This document shows positions 38,010 to 46,280 of a stretch of DNA of 64,000 nucleotides, piece after piece. The stretch comes from Caldicellulosiruptor diazotrophicus (GTDB lineage Bacteria > Bacillota > Thermoanaerobacteria > Caldicellulosiruptorales > Caldicellulosiruptoraceae), in assembly GCF_017347585.1 (NCBI RefSeq), contig NZ_AP024480.1, positions 890,001 to 954,000 on the forward strand, given 5' to 3'. Each line of letters begins with the position of its first letter. Position 1 is the stretch's first letter. The position numbers were made by a program, and so were the translations under genes. The notes beneath the pieces are model-generated. The model searched no databases, was not told the origin of the DNA, and saw only the letters and a program-made list of their open reading frames with translations.

Positions 38010-38605
38010 ATGCGAAATTATGCTGAAGAACTTGCGTATTGGTATTTTCGACTTAACGGTTTTTTCGTTTTAGACAATTATGTGCTGGATAGAAATCAAC
38101 AAAAGGGAAATATAACGTATGAAACTGATATTATTGCTATTCGGTTTCCATATGTGTATGAAGAAATTGGAGGAAGAGAAGATGACTGGCATGAAGATTT
38201 AAAGAATATAATTCCTATGTTTGAAGAAAATATTATAGGAGTAATTTGTGAGGTAAAGAGTGGAGAATGTGGTTATTTAGATAGAGATCTATTTATTGAA
38301 TCTAAAGTAAGGAGATGTTTACAGAGATTGGGTTTTTTAGATATGGAAGTGATGAGTTCAGAAAATTTTATGATAAATTGTTAAACAACAGTAGCTATTA
38401 TTATAAGAATTATACAATTGTTAAAATACTTATTTCACAGAGTAGGCATACAGGAGAGAAATTTGAAAACATTTTGCTTAGTAATATTGATAGCTTTATT
38501 ACTAAGAGGATAAAGAAATACAGTGAAAAGTATTCTGATAGAAATTTTTTTAATTCTAATCTAATTCAATATAAAATTTGGGAAAGTAAAAAAATTAATC
38601 TCTAG
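38010..38605 (+). pseudogene. Hypothetical PD-(D/E)XK-like gene with a frameshift
   Basis: The first frame (38010-38384) reads NYAEELAYWYFRLNGFFVLD, then ETDIIAIRFPYVYEEIGG and IIGVICEVKSGE, the D...ExK pattern of a PD-(D/E)XK nuclease core. At a run of six Ts (38333-38338) the coding signal moves to another frame, RYGSDEFRKFYDKLLNNSSY, which continues to 38605. A one-base change in the homopolymer explains this. It is either a pseudogene, a slippage-prone gene or a sequencing error. No function is assigned. Confidence 0.6.
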
Positions 38606-39065
38606 CTCATATTGAGAAAAAAGTTGAAAGAATTTTAACAAGTATTATAATTAGCTTGTTGAATAAAATAGATTAACAGAAAAGACAATAAATAGATATA
38701 TATATATATATAAAAAGCCATCCTCGGTGAGGTAATATTTAGTAAAATAAGAGTAAAAGCACTTATAGATGTTTGCAAAGTAAGTGGCGATTGATAGTAA
38801 AAGGACCCAAAAATGATATAGAATGCATTAGTATGAGAAAAGAAAGGCAAATTAAAACTTAATATTTCTAATACTAACAAGAATAAACAGCAGCAAAAAT
38901 ATTACATGAAACAGAAAGCTTTAAAGAGACAATAGTATCTCATGCCTTCTAACCTTAAAATTTTTCTCACATTCTGTATGGACAAGTCTATACTATCATG
39001 AAAAAATATCTATTTAATAAGCTTAAGAGATAAAATCTTAAAAGCTAGCAGGAGGTTATTCAAAA
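38606..39065. other. Gap with an AT dinucleotide tract
   Basis: No credible gene is visible. A (TA)n tract of about 20 nt lies at 38695-38713. The final 30 nt contain AGGAGG (39050-39055), the ribosome-binding site of the next gene. The rest is AT-rich, possibly decayed coding DNA. Confidence 0.5.
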
Positions 39066-39704
39066 TTGAAAAAAGGTGATAGCTTTATTCTTGATTTTTG
39101 GGAAAAGATATTTCTATTTTTTCAAAAAATTTCTTTATTCTATTGGATTAAAAAAATAACAAAAAATAAATCTTATTTCCTTGTTGATATGTGGGTTTTA
39201 GGACATTTGGTGTTAGCATTTGTTTCTACTCTTATTACTTATTATATTGGTGCAAAATGCAGAGTAATAATTTGGATAGTAATCACATATGCAATATTAA
39301 GAGTGTTTGAGATAATAGTTTATCAGTTTAATGTTTTATTTTTTGATAATTATAGAAACAAGAAGAAAGGTGAGCCATATAAAATTAAGTCTGCTACACG
39401 AATGGTCATATTACTTTTACATAATTATTTTGAAGTGATGATGTGGTATTCAGCATTAATGATTTCTATTCTTTTGCTAAATGGAAATTTTACTAAACAG
39501 AAAAGTTGGTGGGATTATATTCGAGCCAATGTTTTGAATGTTGCAACTTTTAATAGTGATGATATTCAAAATATAACAGGTGAATTTACTTCAGTTTTAT
39601 CTAACTTTGTATTTTTGGAAAATATGACTGGCTTAATTATGACGATTATTTGCTTGGCTCGGTTTATTAACTTGCTACCAAATGTTGAACGGGAAGATGA
39701 TTAA
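39066..39704 (+). CDS. Membrane protein of unknown function, possibly channel-like
   Basis: A 212-residue protein with about four membrane segments: VLGHLVLAFVSTLITYYIGA near 46, VIIWIVITYAILRVFEIIVY near 69, VILLLHNYFEVMMWYSALMI near 115, and MTGLIMTIICLARFINLLP near 187. The last segment with the loop before it recalls the second helix of two-helix ion channels, but the pore signature T-x-G-[YF]-G is absent. It starts with TTG behind a strong AGGAGG. It is intact although it lies at the edge of a decayed region, so it may be under selection. Confidence 0.6.
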   Translation: MKKGDSFILDFWEKIFLFFQKISLFYWIKKITKNKSYFLVDMWVLGHLVLAFVSTLITYYIGAKCRVIIWIVITYAILRVFEIIVYQFNVLFFDNYRNKKKGEPYKIKSATRMVILLLHNYFEVMMWYSALMISILLLNGNFTKQKSWWDYIRANVLNVATFNSDDIQNITGEFTSVLSNFVFLENMTGLIMTIICLARFINLLPNVEREDD

Positions 39705-39762
39705 TCATCAGTTAGAAAATTAATAATAAAAACTCTTTTACCTGCTCAGTAACAGTTTTTAT

Positions 39763-39790
39763 TAAACTTTTCCCTTTCCACAACCGATAA
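39763..39790 (+). promoter_or_regulatory. Sigma-D promoter of the flaG-fliD-fliS operon
   Basis: TAAA (39763-39766), 16 nt, ACCGATAA (39783-39790). The two boxes and spacing are the same as for flagellin. Confidence 0.85.
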
Positions 39791-39826
39791 TATAAAAAGA
39801 AACACCATAAAGAGAGGGAAGCGATA

Positions 39827-40225
39827 ATGGTTGTTGATGGCATTGGAGTCAAAACCATTGATATATCGAATGCAGTATCAAGAATTCAAGACAGCAGGAC
39901 AAAGCCTGAAAATATTGAAGTTAGTTTGCAGAACGAAAAAGGTATAAATAAAGAGGGGGTTAACGACAAATTTATAGACAAAAATGACAGAAAGGAAATT
40001 GATGAAGATACACTCCTAAAGATGATAAACCAGGCAAACAAAGCATTTGAAGCAAAATACACACGGCTTGAGTTTTCTATTCACAAAGAGACACATGAAA
40101 TTGTTGTAAAAGTATATGACAAAGAAACAAATGAACTTATAAGAGAAATACCACCAGAAAAGATTTTAGATATCATTGCAAAGCTTTGGGAACTTGCAGG
40201 CATTTTTGTGGATGAGAGAAAATAA
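39827..40225 (+). CDS. flaG: Flagellar protein FlaG
   Basis: A 132-residue protein with a variable N-terminal half and the conserved FlaG C-terminal domain: ANKAFEAKYTRLEFSIHKET, then EIVVKVYDKETNELIREIPPEKILDIIAKLWELAGIFVDERK in outline. The IREIPPEKxLDxxAKLxExxGIxVDE pattern is diagnostic. FlaG affects filament length in several species. It is followed by fliD 14 nt later. Confidence 0.9.
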   Translation: MVVDGIGVKTIDISNAVSRIQDSRTKPENIEVSLQNEKGINKEGVNDKFIDKNDRKEIDEDTLLKMINQANKAFEAKYTRLEFSIHKETHEIVVKVYDKETNELIREIPPEKILDIIAKLWELAGIFVDERK

Positions 40226-40239
40226 GGTGGTGATGAAAA

Positions 40240-41814
40240 ATGAATGTAAATTCTACTAATTCGACAAACTATACAAATCCTTATGACATGTATAAATACT
40301 ACACAAGAATAGGTGGGCTTGCAAGCGGGCTTGATACAGACTCAATCATCCAGGGTTTGATGAGTGTTGAAAAGACAAAGTACAATAAGCTGTATCAGCA
40401 AAAACAGCTTTTAGAGTGGCAAAGACAGGATTATATGGATATGGCAAGTGCCATATCAAGCTTTAAAGATTATGTTTTTAATCTCAAGCTTTCAAGTAAC
40501 TTTGTAAAGTATAAGACAAGTGGGGAGGCTGTTGACTCTGGTTATGTTTCTGTTACAGGTACAGCTAATGCTCTTGAGGGAAATTATCAAATAAAAATTG
40601 AACAACTTGCAACCCAGGCGAATGCTGTAGTGAATGATCTTACGGTAATTACAAAAGATGATCAGAACAATGTAAAACTTAAAGTTGAACTGACAATTGG
40701 CAGTTCAACTGTCACAAAAACAATAGAGCTTACATGGAATCCAGGAGATTCTACTTCAACTTTTGGTGCTAATTTGGCAAAATCGATAAATGATGCATTT
40801 AGTAGTGATGGTGGATTGAAGGCTTATTACGACTCAACATTAAATAAATTAATAATAGCTTCTCAAAAGACAGGTAGCAATGTAAGTTTTACTGTGAAGG
40901 ATGTAAACAACAATTATGCTCAAATAGCAAGTGGAACAGGAACAGATGCAAGGATTTATATAAAGGATAGTTTCAACAATGAATCACTTATTACCTCAAC
41001 CACAAATACCATAAATGTCTATGGAATGAGCATCACATTGAATAAAGCAACATTGGATGTTCAAGGCAGTGCGCAGTATAAATCTTTTTCTATTTCAAAA
41101 GATGTTGATACGATTGTAAACAATATCAAGGACTTTATTAACAAATATAATGAACTTGTTAGCAAGATATACAACAAAATTACAGAGAAGCGAAACAGAG
41201 ACTATTTGCCACTGACAGAAGAACAGAAATCTCAAATGAAAGATACTGACATTCAAAAATGGGAAGAAGCTGCTAAAAAAGGACTTTTATATGGTGATTC
41301 TATACTTTCAAGTTTTTTGGACAATATGCGAAACTACTTATACAAACAAGTTCCAGGTGTTCCTTCTAACTTAGATACCATATCTGAAGCAGGAATAGAA
41401 ACATACAGCTATTTTGAAAGCAAAGAAGGAAAAATTTATATCAAAGATGAAGCTAAGCTCAGAGATGCAATAGCAAATAATTTTGATGCATTTGTTAAGC
41501 TGTTTACAAGCAGTGGTGACGACACAAAATCTATTGATGATGATGGGATTCTCCAGCGATTTTACAGCCTTGCAAATGATACCCTAAAGAAGATATATGA
41601 CAAAGCTGGCAAACCATATTTTACAAACACATATGACCCCAATAGTTCTATAGGAAAGCAGCTAAGAGGTATTATTGATCAAATGAATGCTGAGCAAGAG
41701 AGACTGCAAAAGGTGGAAGATAGATATTACAGGCAGTTTACTCAGCTTGAGCAGTTAATTGCCCAAATGAATACTCAAAGCTCGTGGTTATCTCAACAGT
41801 TTAGTGGCAGGTAA
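40240..41814 (+). CDS. fliD: Flagellar filament cap protein FliD
   Basis: A 524-residue hook-associated protein 2 that caps the filament. The N-terminal IGGLASGLDTDSIIQGLMSVE is characteristic. The central part is variable; a conserved mid-region IVNNIKDFINKYNELVSKIY and a C-terminal coiled coil (RLQKVEDRYYRQFTQLEQLI ... MNTQSSWLSQQF) complete the family pattern. Confidence 0.95.
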   Translation: MNVNSTNSTNYTNPYDMYKYYTRIGGLASGLDTDSIIQGLMSVEKTKYNKLYQQKQLLEWQRQDYMDMASAISSFKDYVFNLKLSSNFVKYKTSGEAVDSGYVSVTGTANALEGNYQIKIEQLATQANAVVNDLTVITKDDQNNVKLKVELTIGSSTVTKTIELTWNPGDSTSTFGANLAKSINDAFSSDGGLKAYYDSTLNKLIIASQKTGSNVSFTVKDVNNNYAQIASGTGTDARIYIKDSFNNESLITSTTNTINVYGMSITLNKATLDVQGSAQYKSFSISKDVDTIVNNIKDFINKYNELVSKIYNKITEKRNRDYLPLTEEQKSQMKDTDIQKWEEAAKKGLLYGDSILSSFLDNMRNYLYKQVPGVPSNLDTISEAGIETYSYFESKEGKIYIKDEAKLRDAIANNFDAFVKLFTSSGDDTKSIDDDGILQRFYSLANDTLKKIYDKAGKPYFTNTYDPNSSIGKQLRGIIDQMNAEQERLQKVEDRYYRQFTQLEQLIAQMNTQSSWLSQQFSGR

Positions 41815-41866
41815 GCATACTACTTATAGATATTTATAAGAAATAAACAATGAGGAGGCAAAATTT

Positions 41867-42244
41867 ATGGACGCAGCAGCAAGATATCAAGAAGAAGTTA
41901 TAATGACAAAGCCGCCTGAAGAACTTACTTTGATGCTTTATGATGGATGCATAAGATTTATCAAGCTTGCAATGCAGGCAATTGATGAAAAAAAGCTTGA
42001 CAAAGCAAATGAGAATATTATCAAGGCAGAGAATATCATAACAGAACTCATGTCAACCCTTGATATGCAATATGAGATATCAAAAAATTTGATGAGCCTA
42101 TATGATTTTATCTATAGATGGCTTATTCAGGCAAATTTAAAAAAAGACAAAAAATATCTTGAAGAGGCAGTTGAAATTGTGCAGGATTTGCGAAACACCT
42201 GGGCAGAGGCAATAAAGATTGCAAGACAGCAAAAGAATAAATAA
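41867..42244 (+). CDS. fliS: Flagellin export chaperone FliS
   Basis: A 125-residue four-helix protein that binds flagellin before export. The start AARYQEEVIMTKPPEELTLM followed by LYDGCIRFIKLA is the FliS signature. An AGGAGG ribosome-binding site precedes it. Confidence 0.95.
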   Translation: MDAAARYQEEVIMTKPPEELTLMLYDGCIRFIKLAMQAIDEKKLDKANENIIKAENIITELMSTLDMQYEISKNLMSLYDFIYRWLIQANLKKDKKYLEEAVEIVQDLRNTWAEAIKIARQQKNK

Positions 42245-42259
42245 AAAGGGCTGGGGTTT

Positions 42260-42724
42260 ATGTATAATAAGCTTGTAAGTCTTCTTGAGGAAAAGGAAAA
42301 GCTTGTGGATAGGTTTTTGACTCTCACAAGTTTGCAGCAGGAGTATATTTTAAATGACCATTTTGATGAGCTTTCTAAGATTGTTGATGAAAAAGGGGAT
42401 TTGATTGAGAAAATAAATAGAATAGACAGTGAGTTTTTAGAGGAGTTTGAAAGCATTAAAACTCAAAAGGGAATAAAAAGTTTTGATGAGATAACAGATA
42501 TTGACAAAGAAACAGGCATTTTGCTCAAAAGCCTTACATCATCTATTTTGCAAAAACTTCAAGTGATAAAGGATATAGACGAAAAGAATAATATTTTAAT
42601 TCGAGCAAAATTTGATGAGATAAAAAAGACTATAAAAAGCATGAGGTACAAAAAAGAGGCTTTGAAAGACTATTCCCAGTACAAACAAACCCAGTTTCCA
42701 TCCGGCTTTGACAGGAAAGAATAG
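42260..42724 (+). CDS. FliT-like flagellar chaperone
   Basis: A 154-residue helical, coiled-coil-rich protein (LVSLLEEKEKLVDRFLTLTS; EKGDLIEKINRIDSEFLEEF) directly after fliS. Genes here usually encode FliT, a chaperone for FliD, or a FlgN-like protein. Sequence conservation in this group is low, so the call rests on position, size and helical pattern. Confidence 0.65.
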   Translation: MYNKLVSLLEEKEKLVDRFLTLTSLQQEYILNDHFDELSKIVDEKGDLIEKINRIDSEFLEEFESIKTQKGIKSFDEITDIDKETGILLKSLTSSILQKLQVIKDIDEKNNILIRAKFDEIKKTIKSMRYKKEALKDYSQYKQTQFPSGFDRKE

Positions 42725-42750
42725 GGGGCTTAAAAAGCCCCTTCTTTGTC
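42725..42750. terminator. Bidirectional terminator between fliT-like gene and DUF2442 gene
   Basis: GGGGCT (42725-42730) pairs with AGCCCC (42736-42741) around TAAAA, with T-rich sequence after it and A-rich sequence before it. It lies between convergent genes. Confidence 0.75.
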
Positions 42751-43074
42751 ACTCTTTTGCCTGAATTCATTTTCAATCTTTTCAAAAAGCCAAGTAGGCT
42801 CTTGTACCTCAGGGCAAGTTTCATACAGAACAAGTGGGTCTAAGTCAAGGCAGGTTGTTTCATCGTAATTTCCACTTACATCCCATGCAAGTGTTCCATT
42901 TAAAACAGTGCATCTTTCCATAAAGAATTTTTTATCTTTGAGTCTTTGAAACTCACCCTTTTCAAGCAGAGTAGAGGCATCAAATAGTTTTATGCTACCA
43001 TCATCAAAGTATATATACACCTTGTAATCCTCAGTAGGAATAACCTGTACAACCTCAGGATAGTATTCCATCAT
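42730..43074 (-). CDS. DUF2442 domain protein
   Basis: A 114-residue protein matching the DUF2442 pattern: VVQVIPTEDYKVYIYFDDGS near the start, LFDASTLLEKGEFQRLKDKKFF, and NGTLAWDVSGNYDETTCLDLDPLVLYE (in outline). The domain is common in small bacterial proteins and sometimes pairs with DUF4160; no partner is present here. The function is unknown. It is a single gene facing fliT. Confidence 0.85.
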   Translation of the reverse strand: MMEYYPEVVQVIPTEDYKVYIYFDDGSIKLFDASTLLEKGEFQRLKDKKFFMERCTVLNGTLAWDVSGNYDETTCLDLDPLVLYETCPEVQEPTWLFEKIENEFRQKSDKEGAF

Positions 43075-43239
43075 ATATTAATCACCTCAAAAATTTCAAA
43101 CTAAAGGATTAATCTCATCAGCCGTAGAAAATACAAATTTCTGGCATTTTTGTTTTCACTTCAGTTTGCACAATAGGTTTGTTCTTAATAAAATTATACT
43201 CTAAATTTCGCAAATCATATCTTAAAATTTTAAGGGTAA

Positions 43240-44427
43240 CTAACTTTCAACTTTTATCTTCCTTACAAAATACAAATTCCCAAGCGCAAAGAAAGCTGCA
43301 AGTAAGAACACATATTCATACCCGAACTTATTCCACAGAAAGCCAGATAGCATAGGAAGGCTCATTGAAACTGCATGGTCCATGCTTGTGCCTGTTGAAA
43401 GAGTAGGAGTTAGGTCGTCAGGATGCTTTATAATTTTCTTTATGTATGTTGACCTTGCCATTGATGTTGCAAACATCAAGTTGTCAACGATGTAACACCC
43501 ATATGCAATGGCAAGTGCGAGCCATTTTATTTTTATGTTCTCAGTTGCTGCATATCCAAGACATATAAGAAAGATTACTACCGCATCGAATGTGAGTATC
43601 TTCTTTTCGCCAAGTCTGTCAATGAGCCTACCGATTATATTTCTAAAACCAATTCCTAAAAATGAACAAATGATTCCAACAAGCGCAAAATTTGCAACAG
43701 GTTGTTTGAAAATCTTAATCAAAACCCAGGGTGCAAAGGTGATAAATATTTGTTTTCTTGCTCCAAAGAAGATTGAAAGCACGTAATAAAGCCAGTAATC
43801 TTTTTTGATGACAAACTTGAACCCTTTGTGTTCAGGTTTTCTTGGGAGTTTAACAGGCAGTAAAAATAATGCTGCAAATAGATACATCAGAGCAGCAACA
43901 ACGTATGCTGTCTTGAAAGAAAAATTCAGAAATTTAAATCCTACCATAACTATAAAATAACCTATTATAGATGCAGCTGTTGCTACAGAACCAATAAGAC
44001 CTAAAGTTTTTCCGTATTCCTCTTCTTTAGCAAGTTCCATTCCAATACTTGAGCTCAAGACCATGTTTAGATGTGTTCCTGTATTGTAAATAGCCGTCCA
44101 TAAAATCAATAGCAGAAAAGTTGGAGCAAAAAATCCAAGACCAATTAGGGAAAATGAACATAAAATGGTTGCAATTATACTTACTCTCAAATCACCGAGG
44201 AAATATAGAAAGCCTATTAAGAATATAATCAAAAAACCAGGAGTTTCACGAGGAAACTCTAAAATTCCTCTTGCCATTGGAGAGATATTGTAGTTTGCAG
44301 CGATGTAGTTGTTAAATATTGTATCATTTATCCCACCGCCTATCCCCATAAAAGCGTTGGCAAATATAAATAGTATAATACTTGAGAAAACAGCGCTTAA
44401 ACTTTGTTTGGCAAAATGTTTTGACAC
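43240..44427 (-). CDS. Major facilitator superfamily permease
   Basis: A 395-residue membrane protein with about twelve hydrophobic segments in two halves and a charged middle loop (LPRKPEHKGFKFVIKKDYWL). The loop between the second and third helices of the C-terminal half, GRLIDRLGEKKIL, fits the MFS motif A. The substrate cannot be told. It is transcribed alone or with nothing obvious; thpR lies upstream on the same strand, 47 nt away. Confidence 0.85.
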   Translation of the reverse strand: MSKHFAKQSLSAVFSSIILFIFANAFMGIGGGINDTIFNNYIAANYNISPMARGILEFPRETPGFLIIFLIGFLYFLGDLRVSIIATILCSFSLIGLGFFAPTFLLLILWTAIYNTGTHLNMVLSSSIGMELAKEEEYGKTLGLIGSVATAASIIGYFIVMVGFKFLNFSFKTAYVVAALMYLFAALFLLPVKLPRKPEHKGFKFVIKKDYWLYYVLSIFFGARKQIFITFAPWVLIKIFKQPVANFALVGIICSFLGIGFRNIIGRLIDRLGEKKILTFDAVVIFLICLGYAATENIKIKWLALAIAYGCYIVDNLMFATSMARSTYIKKIIKHPDDLTPTLSTGTSMDHAVSMSLPMLSGFLWNKFGYEYVFLLAAFFALGNLYFVRKIKVES

Positions 44428-44474
44428 AGTTATTCAGTCCTTTCTTTTGCAAAATTCTAAAATAAATTTTGCAA

Positions 44475-45026
44475 TCAGTGTAGCTGTATCTCAAATAGGG
44501 GTGTATAGACTCTTTTCCTATCTATCTCCTCACTCAAAAAAAGAATGACCTTTTCAACAGGAATTTCATCAAAAGAAAAGCTTTCAACATACTTTTGAAA
44601 ATTCTCAAAAGGCTCATTTAACACAACATCCTGGGCAATTGTTATATGGGGTGTGTACTCTCTTTTTTCTCTTTCAAAGCCAACCTCCGCCATTGCGTCC
44701 TCAACAAGAGAAAAAAGGTTATTGAGTTTTTCAAGATTGCCATCTGGCTTTAGATACACAACTCTCAAGTTTCCATGCCCTTTAAAATATCCACAGGATG
44801 AGATTTTCAATGAAAAACGGGAAAAATCTTTTAGATTTTTTTCAAGCGCTTGTCTGATTTTTTCTACCTTTTCATATTCAATCTCACCCAAGAATTTGAG
44901 GGTTAAATGAAAGTTGTCAATGTACTTCCATCTACCTTTTTTGCTGATCGATTTTAAAAAGCTCTGCACTTCAACAATCTGCTCTTTTAAGCTTTTTGGG
45001 AAGTCAATACCAATGAATGTTCGCAT
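44475..45026 (-). CDS. thpR: RNA 2',3'-cyclic phosphodiesterase
   Basis: A 183-residue 2H phosphoesterase (LigT/ThpR). The two catalytic H-x-T/I-x motifs are present: NFHLTLKFLGE near residue 42 and YTPHITIAQDV near 127. The start MRTFIGIDFPKSLKEQI is also typical. It hydrolyses 2',3'-cyclic phosphate ends of RNA; a biological role in this organism is not known. Confidence 0.93.
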   Translation of the reverse strand: MRTFIGIDFPKSLKEQIVEVQSFLKSISKKGRWKYIDNFHLTLKFLGEIEYEKVEKIRQALEKNLKDFSRFSLKISSCGYFKGHGNLRVVYLKPDGNLEKLNNLFSLVEDAMAEVGFEREKREYTPHITIAQDVVLNEPFENFQKYVESFSFDEIPVEKVILFLSEEIDRKRVYTPLFEIQLH

Positions 45027-45145
45027 TCTATCTTCATTCCTTTCAATAACGTAATTTTTAGAAAAATCTTTGAAGGGTACACATTAATTTGATAGAATAA
45101 ATATAAGCAGCTCATATCTTAAATTTTATCAGGGGGAAGTGCATT

Positions 45146-45448
45146 ATGGAAGTACTTTATAACGTAAAACTTTTATATCCAACAGACATTCCTGTATCAC
45201 CAGGTGTTATAAACGTTGAAATTTATAAACCCCAACAAGGCAAACTTCCAATATACATCAAAAGCCTTGATGAAAACGACCCAAAAAGATTTATACTTAA
45301 TATTGCTTCCATTATACAAGAAGAACTTCTAAAAAGAATAAATATTGATATTGTAAGTCAAACCCAGCTTTATGTGGTTGAAGAGAATTCAAAGTATAAA
45401 ATCATTTTTAACAATAGCTTGAATGATTTTACCATAGAAAAGGAGTAG
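45146..45448 (+). CDS. Hypothetical protein before proBA
   Basis: A 100-residue protein without recognised motifs. It has a good ribosome-binding site (AGGGGGAAG) and a protein-like mix of beta-prone segments (KLPIYIKSL, TQLYVVEENSKYKIIF). It ends 10 nt before proB on the same strand and is probably cotranscribed. I cannot name a family. Confidence 0.65.
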   Translation: MEVLYNVKLLYPTDIPVSPGVINVEIYKPQQGKLPIYIKSLDENDPKRFILNIASIIQEELLKRINIDIVSQTQLYVVEENSKYKIIFNNSLNDFTIEKE

Positions 45449-45458
45449 AAAGTGGAGA

Positions 45459-46259
45459 ATGCGAGACTTTGGAAATGTAAAAAAGGTTGTTGTAAAGGTT
45501 GGAACAAGCACTGTGACGTATCCAACCGGTAAGCTAAATCTTTCGCGCTTAGAAAAACTTGCAAGAGTTCTTTCTGACATAAAAAATGAGGGAAGAGACG
45601 TTGTGCTTGTAACATCTGGTGCTGTTGCCTCAGGCTTGGGGCGGCTTGGGCTTACCAAAAATCACAAAACAACCCAGGAAAAACAAGCGCTCGCGGCAAT
45701 CGGCCAAGGAATTTTAATGCAGATTTACGAAAAGCTTTTTGGTGAATACGGAGTTGTAGTTGCTCAGGTGCTTCTTACAAAGGATGTTGTGGATGAAGAG
45801 AAGAAGATGCTAAATGTTAAGAACACATTTGAGTACCTGTTCAAATATGGTGCAATTCCAATTGTGAACGAAAACGACGTTGTTGCAATTGAAGAGCTTG
45901 AGTTTGGCGACAACGATACTTTGTCTGCTTATGTTGCGACAATAATTGATGCAGATTTGCTTATAATTCTTTCTGACATAGATGGGCTATATTCAGGTGA
46001 TCCACGTCTTTGCAAGGATGTAAAGCTCATAAAAGAAGTTTTTGAGATTGACTCATATGTAGAAAGTATTGCAGGTGGTGCAGGTACTGTCAACTCAACG
46101 GGTGGAATGCAGACCAAAATCGAAGCTGCTAAGATTGCAATGCAACATGGGATTCCTATGGTAATTGCAAACGGTGAAAATCCGTCAGTTGTAAAAGAGA
46201 TTTTAGAGGGTAAGGAGATAGGAACTTTGTTTGTTAGTAAAAACACTGTTTCAAGATAA
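45459..46259 (+). CDS. proB: Glutamate 5-kinase
   Basis: Phosphorylates glutamate in the first step of proline synthesis. The 266-residue amino acid kinase domain shows VVVKVGTSTVTYPTGKLN near residue 10, LVTSGAVASGLG near 50, NENDVVAIEELEFGDNDTLSA near 137 (in outline) and GTVNSTGGMQTKIEAAKIA near 211. The C-terminal PUA domain of the E. coli enzyme is absent, as in many Firmicutes. It is followed by proA. Confidence 0.96.
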   Translation: MRDFGNVKKVVVKVGTSTVTYPTGKLNLSRLEKLARVLSDIKNEGRDVVLVTSGAVASGLGRLGLTKNHKTTQEKQALAAIGQGILMQIYEKLFGEYGVVVAQVLLTKDVVDEEKKMLNVKNTFEYLFKYGAIPIVNENDVVAIEELEFGDNDTLSAYVATIIDADLLIILSDIDGLYSGDPRLCKDVKLIKEVFEIDSYVESIAGGAGTVNSTGGMQTKIEAAKIAMQHGIPMVIANGENPSVVKEILEGKEIGTLFVSKNTVSR

Positions 46260-46280
46260 ATGCAAGGGGGCAGAATAAAG

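Noticed and set aside
38695-38713. (TA)n tract as a functional repeat or CRISPR-like element
   Set aside because: A single simple-sequence tract; no spacer-repeat structure is present anywhere in the window.
38635-38880. Minus-strand frame of 81 codons with hydrophobic repeats of Ile-Tyr
   Set aside because: The repeats come from a (TA)n tract; there is no ribosome-binding site and the composition is not protein-like.
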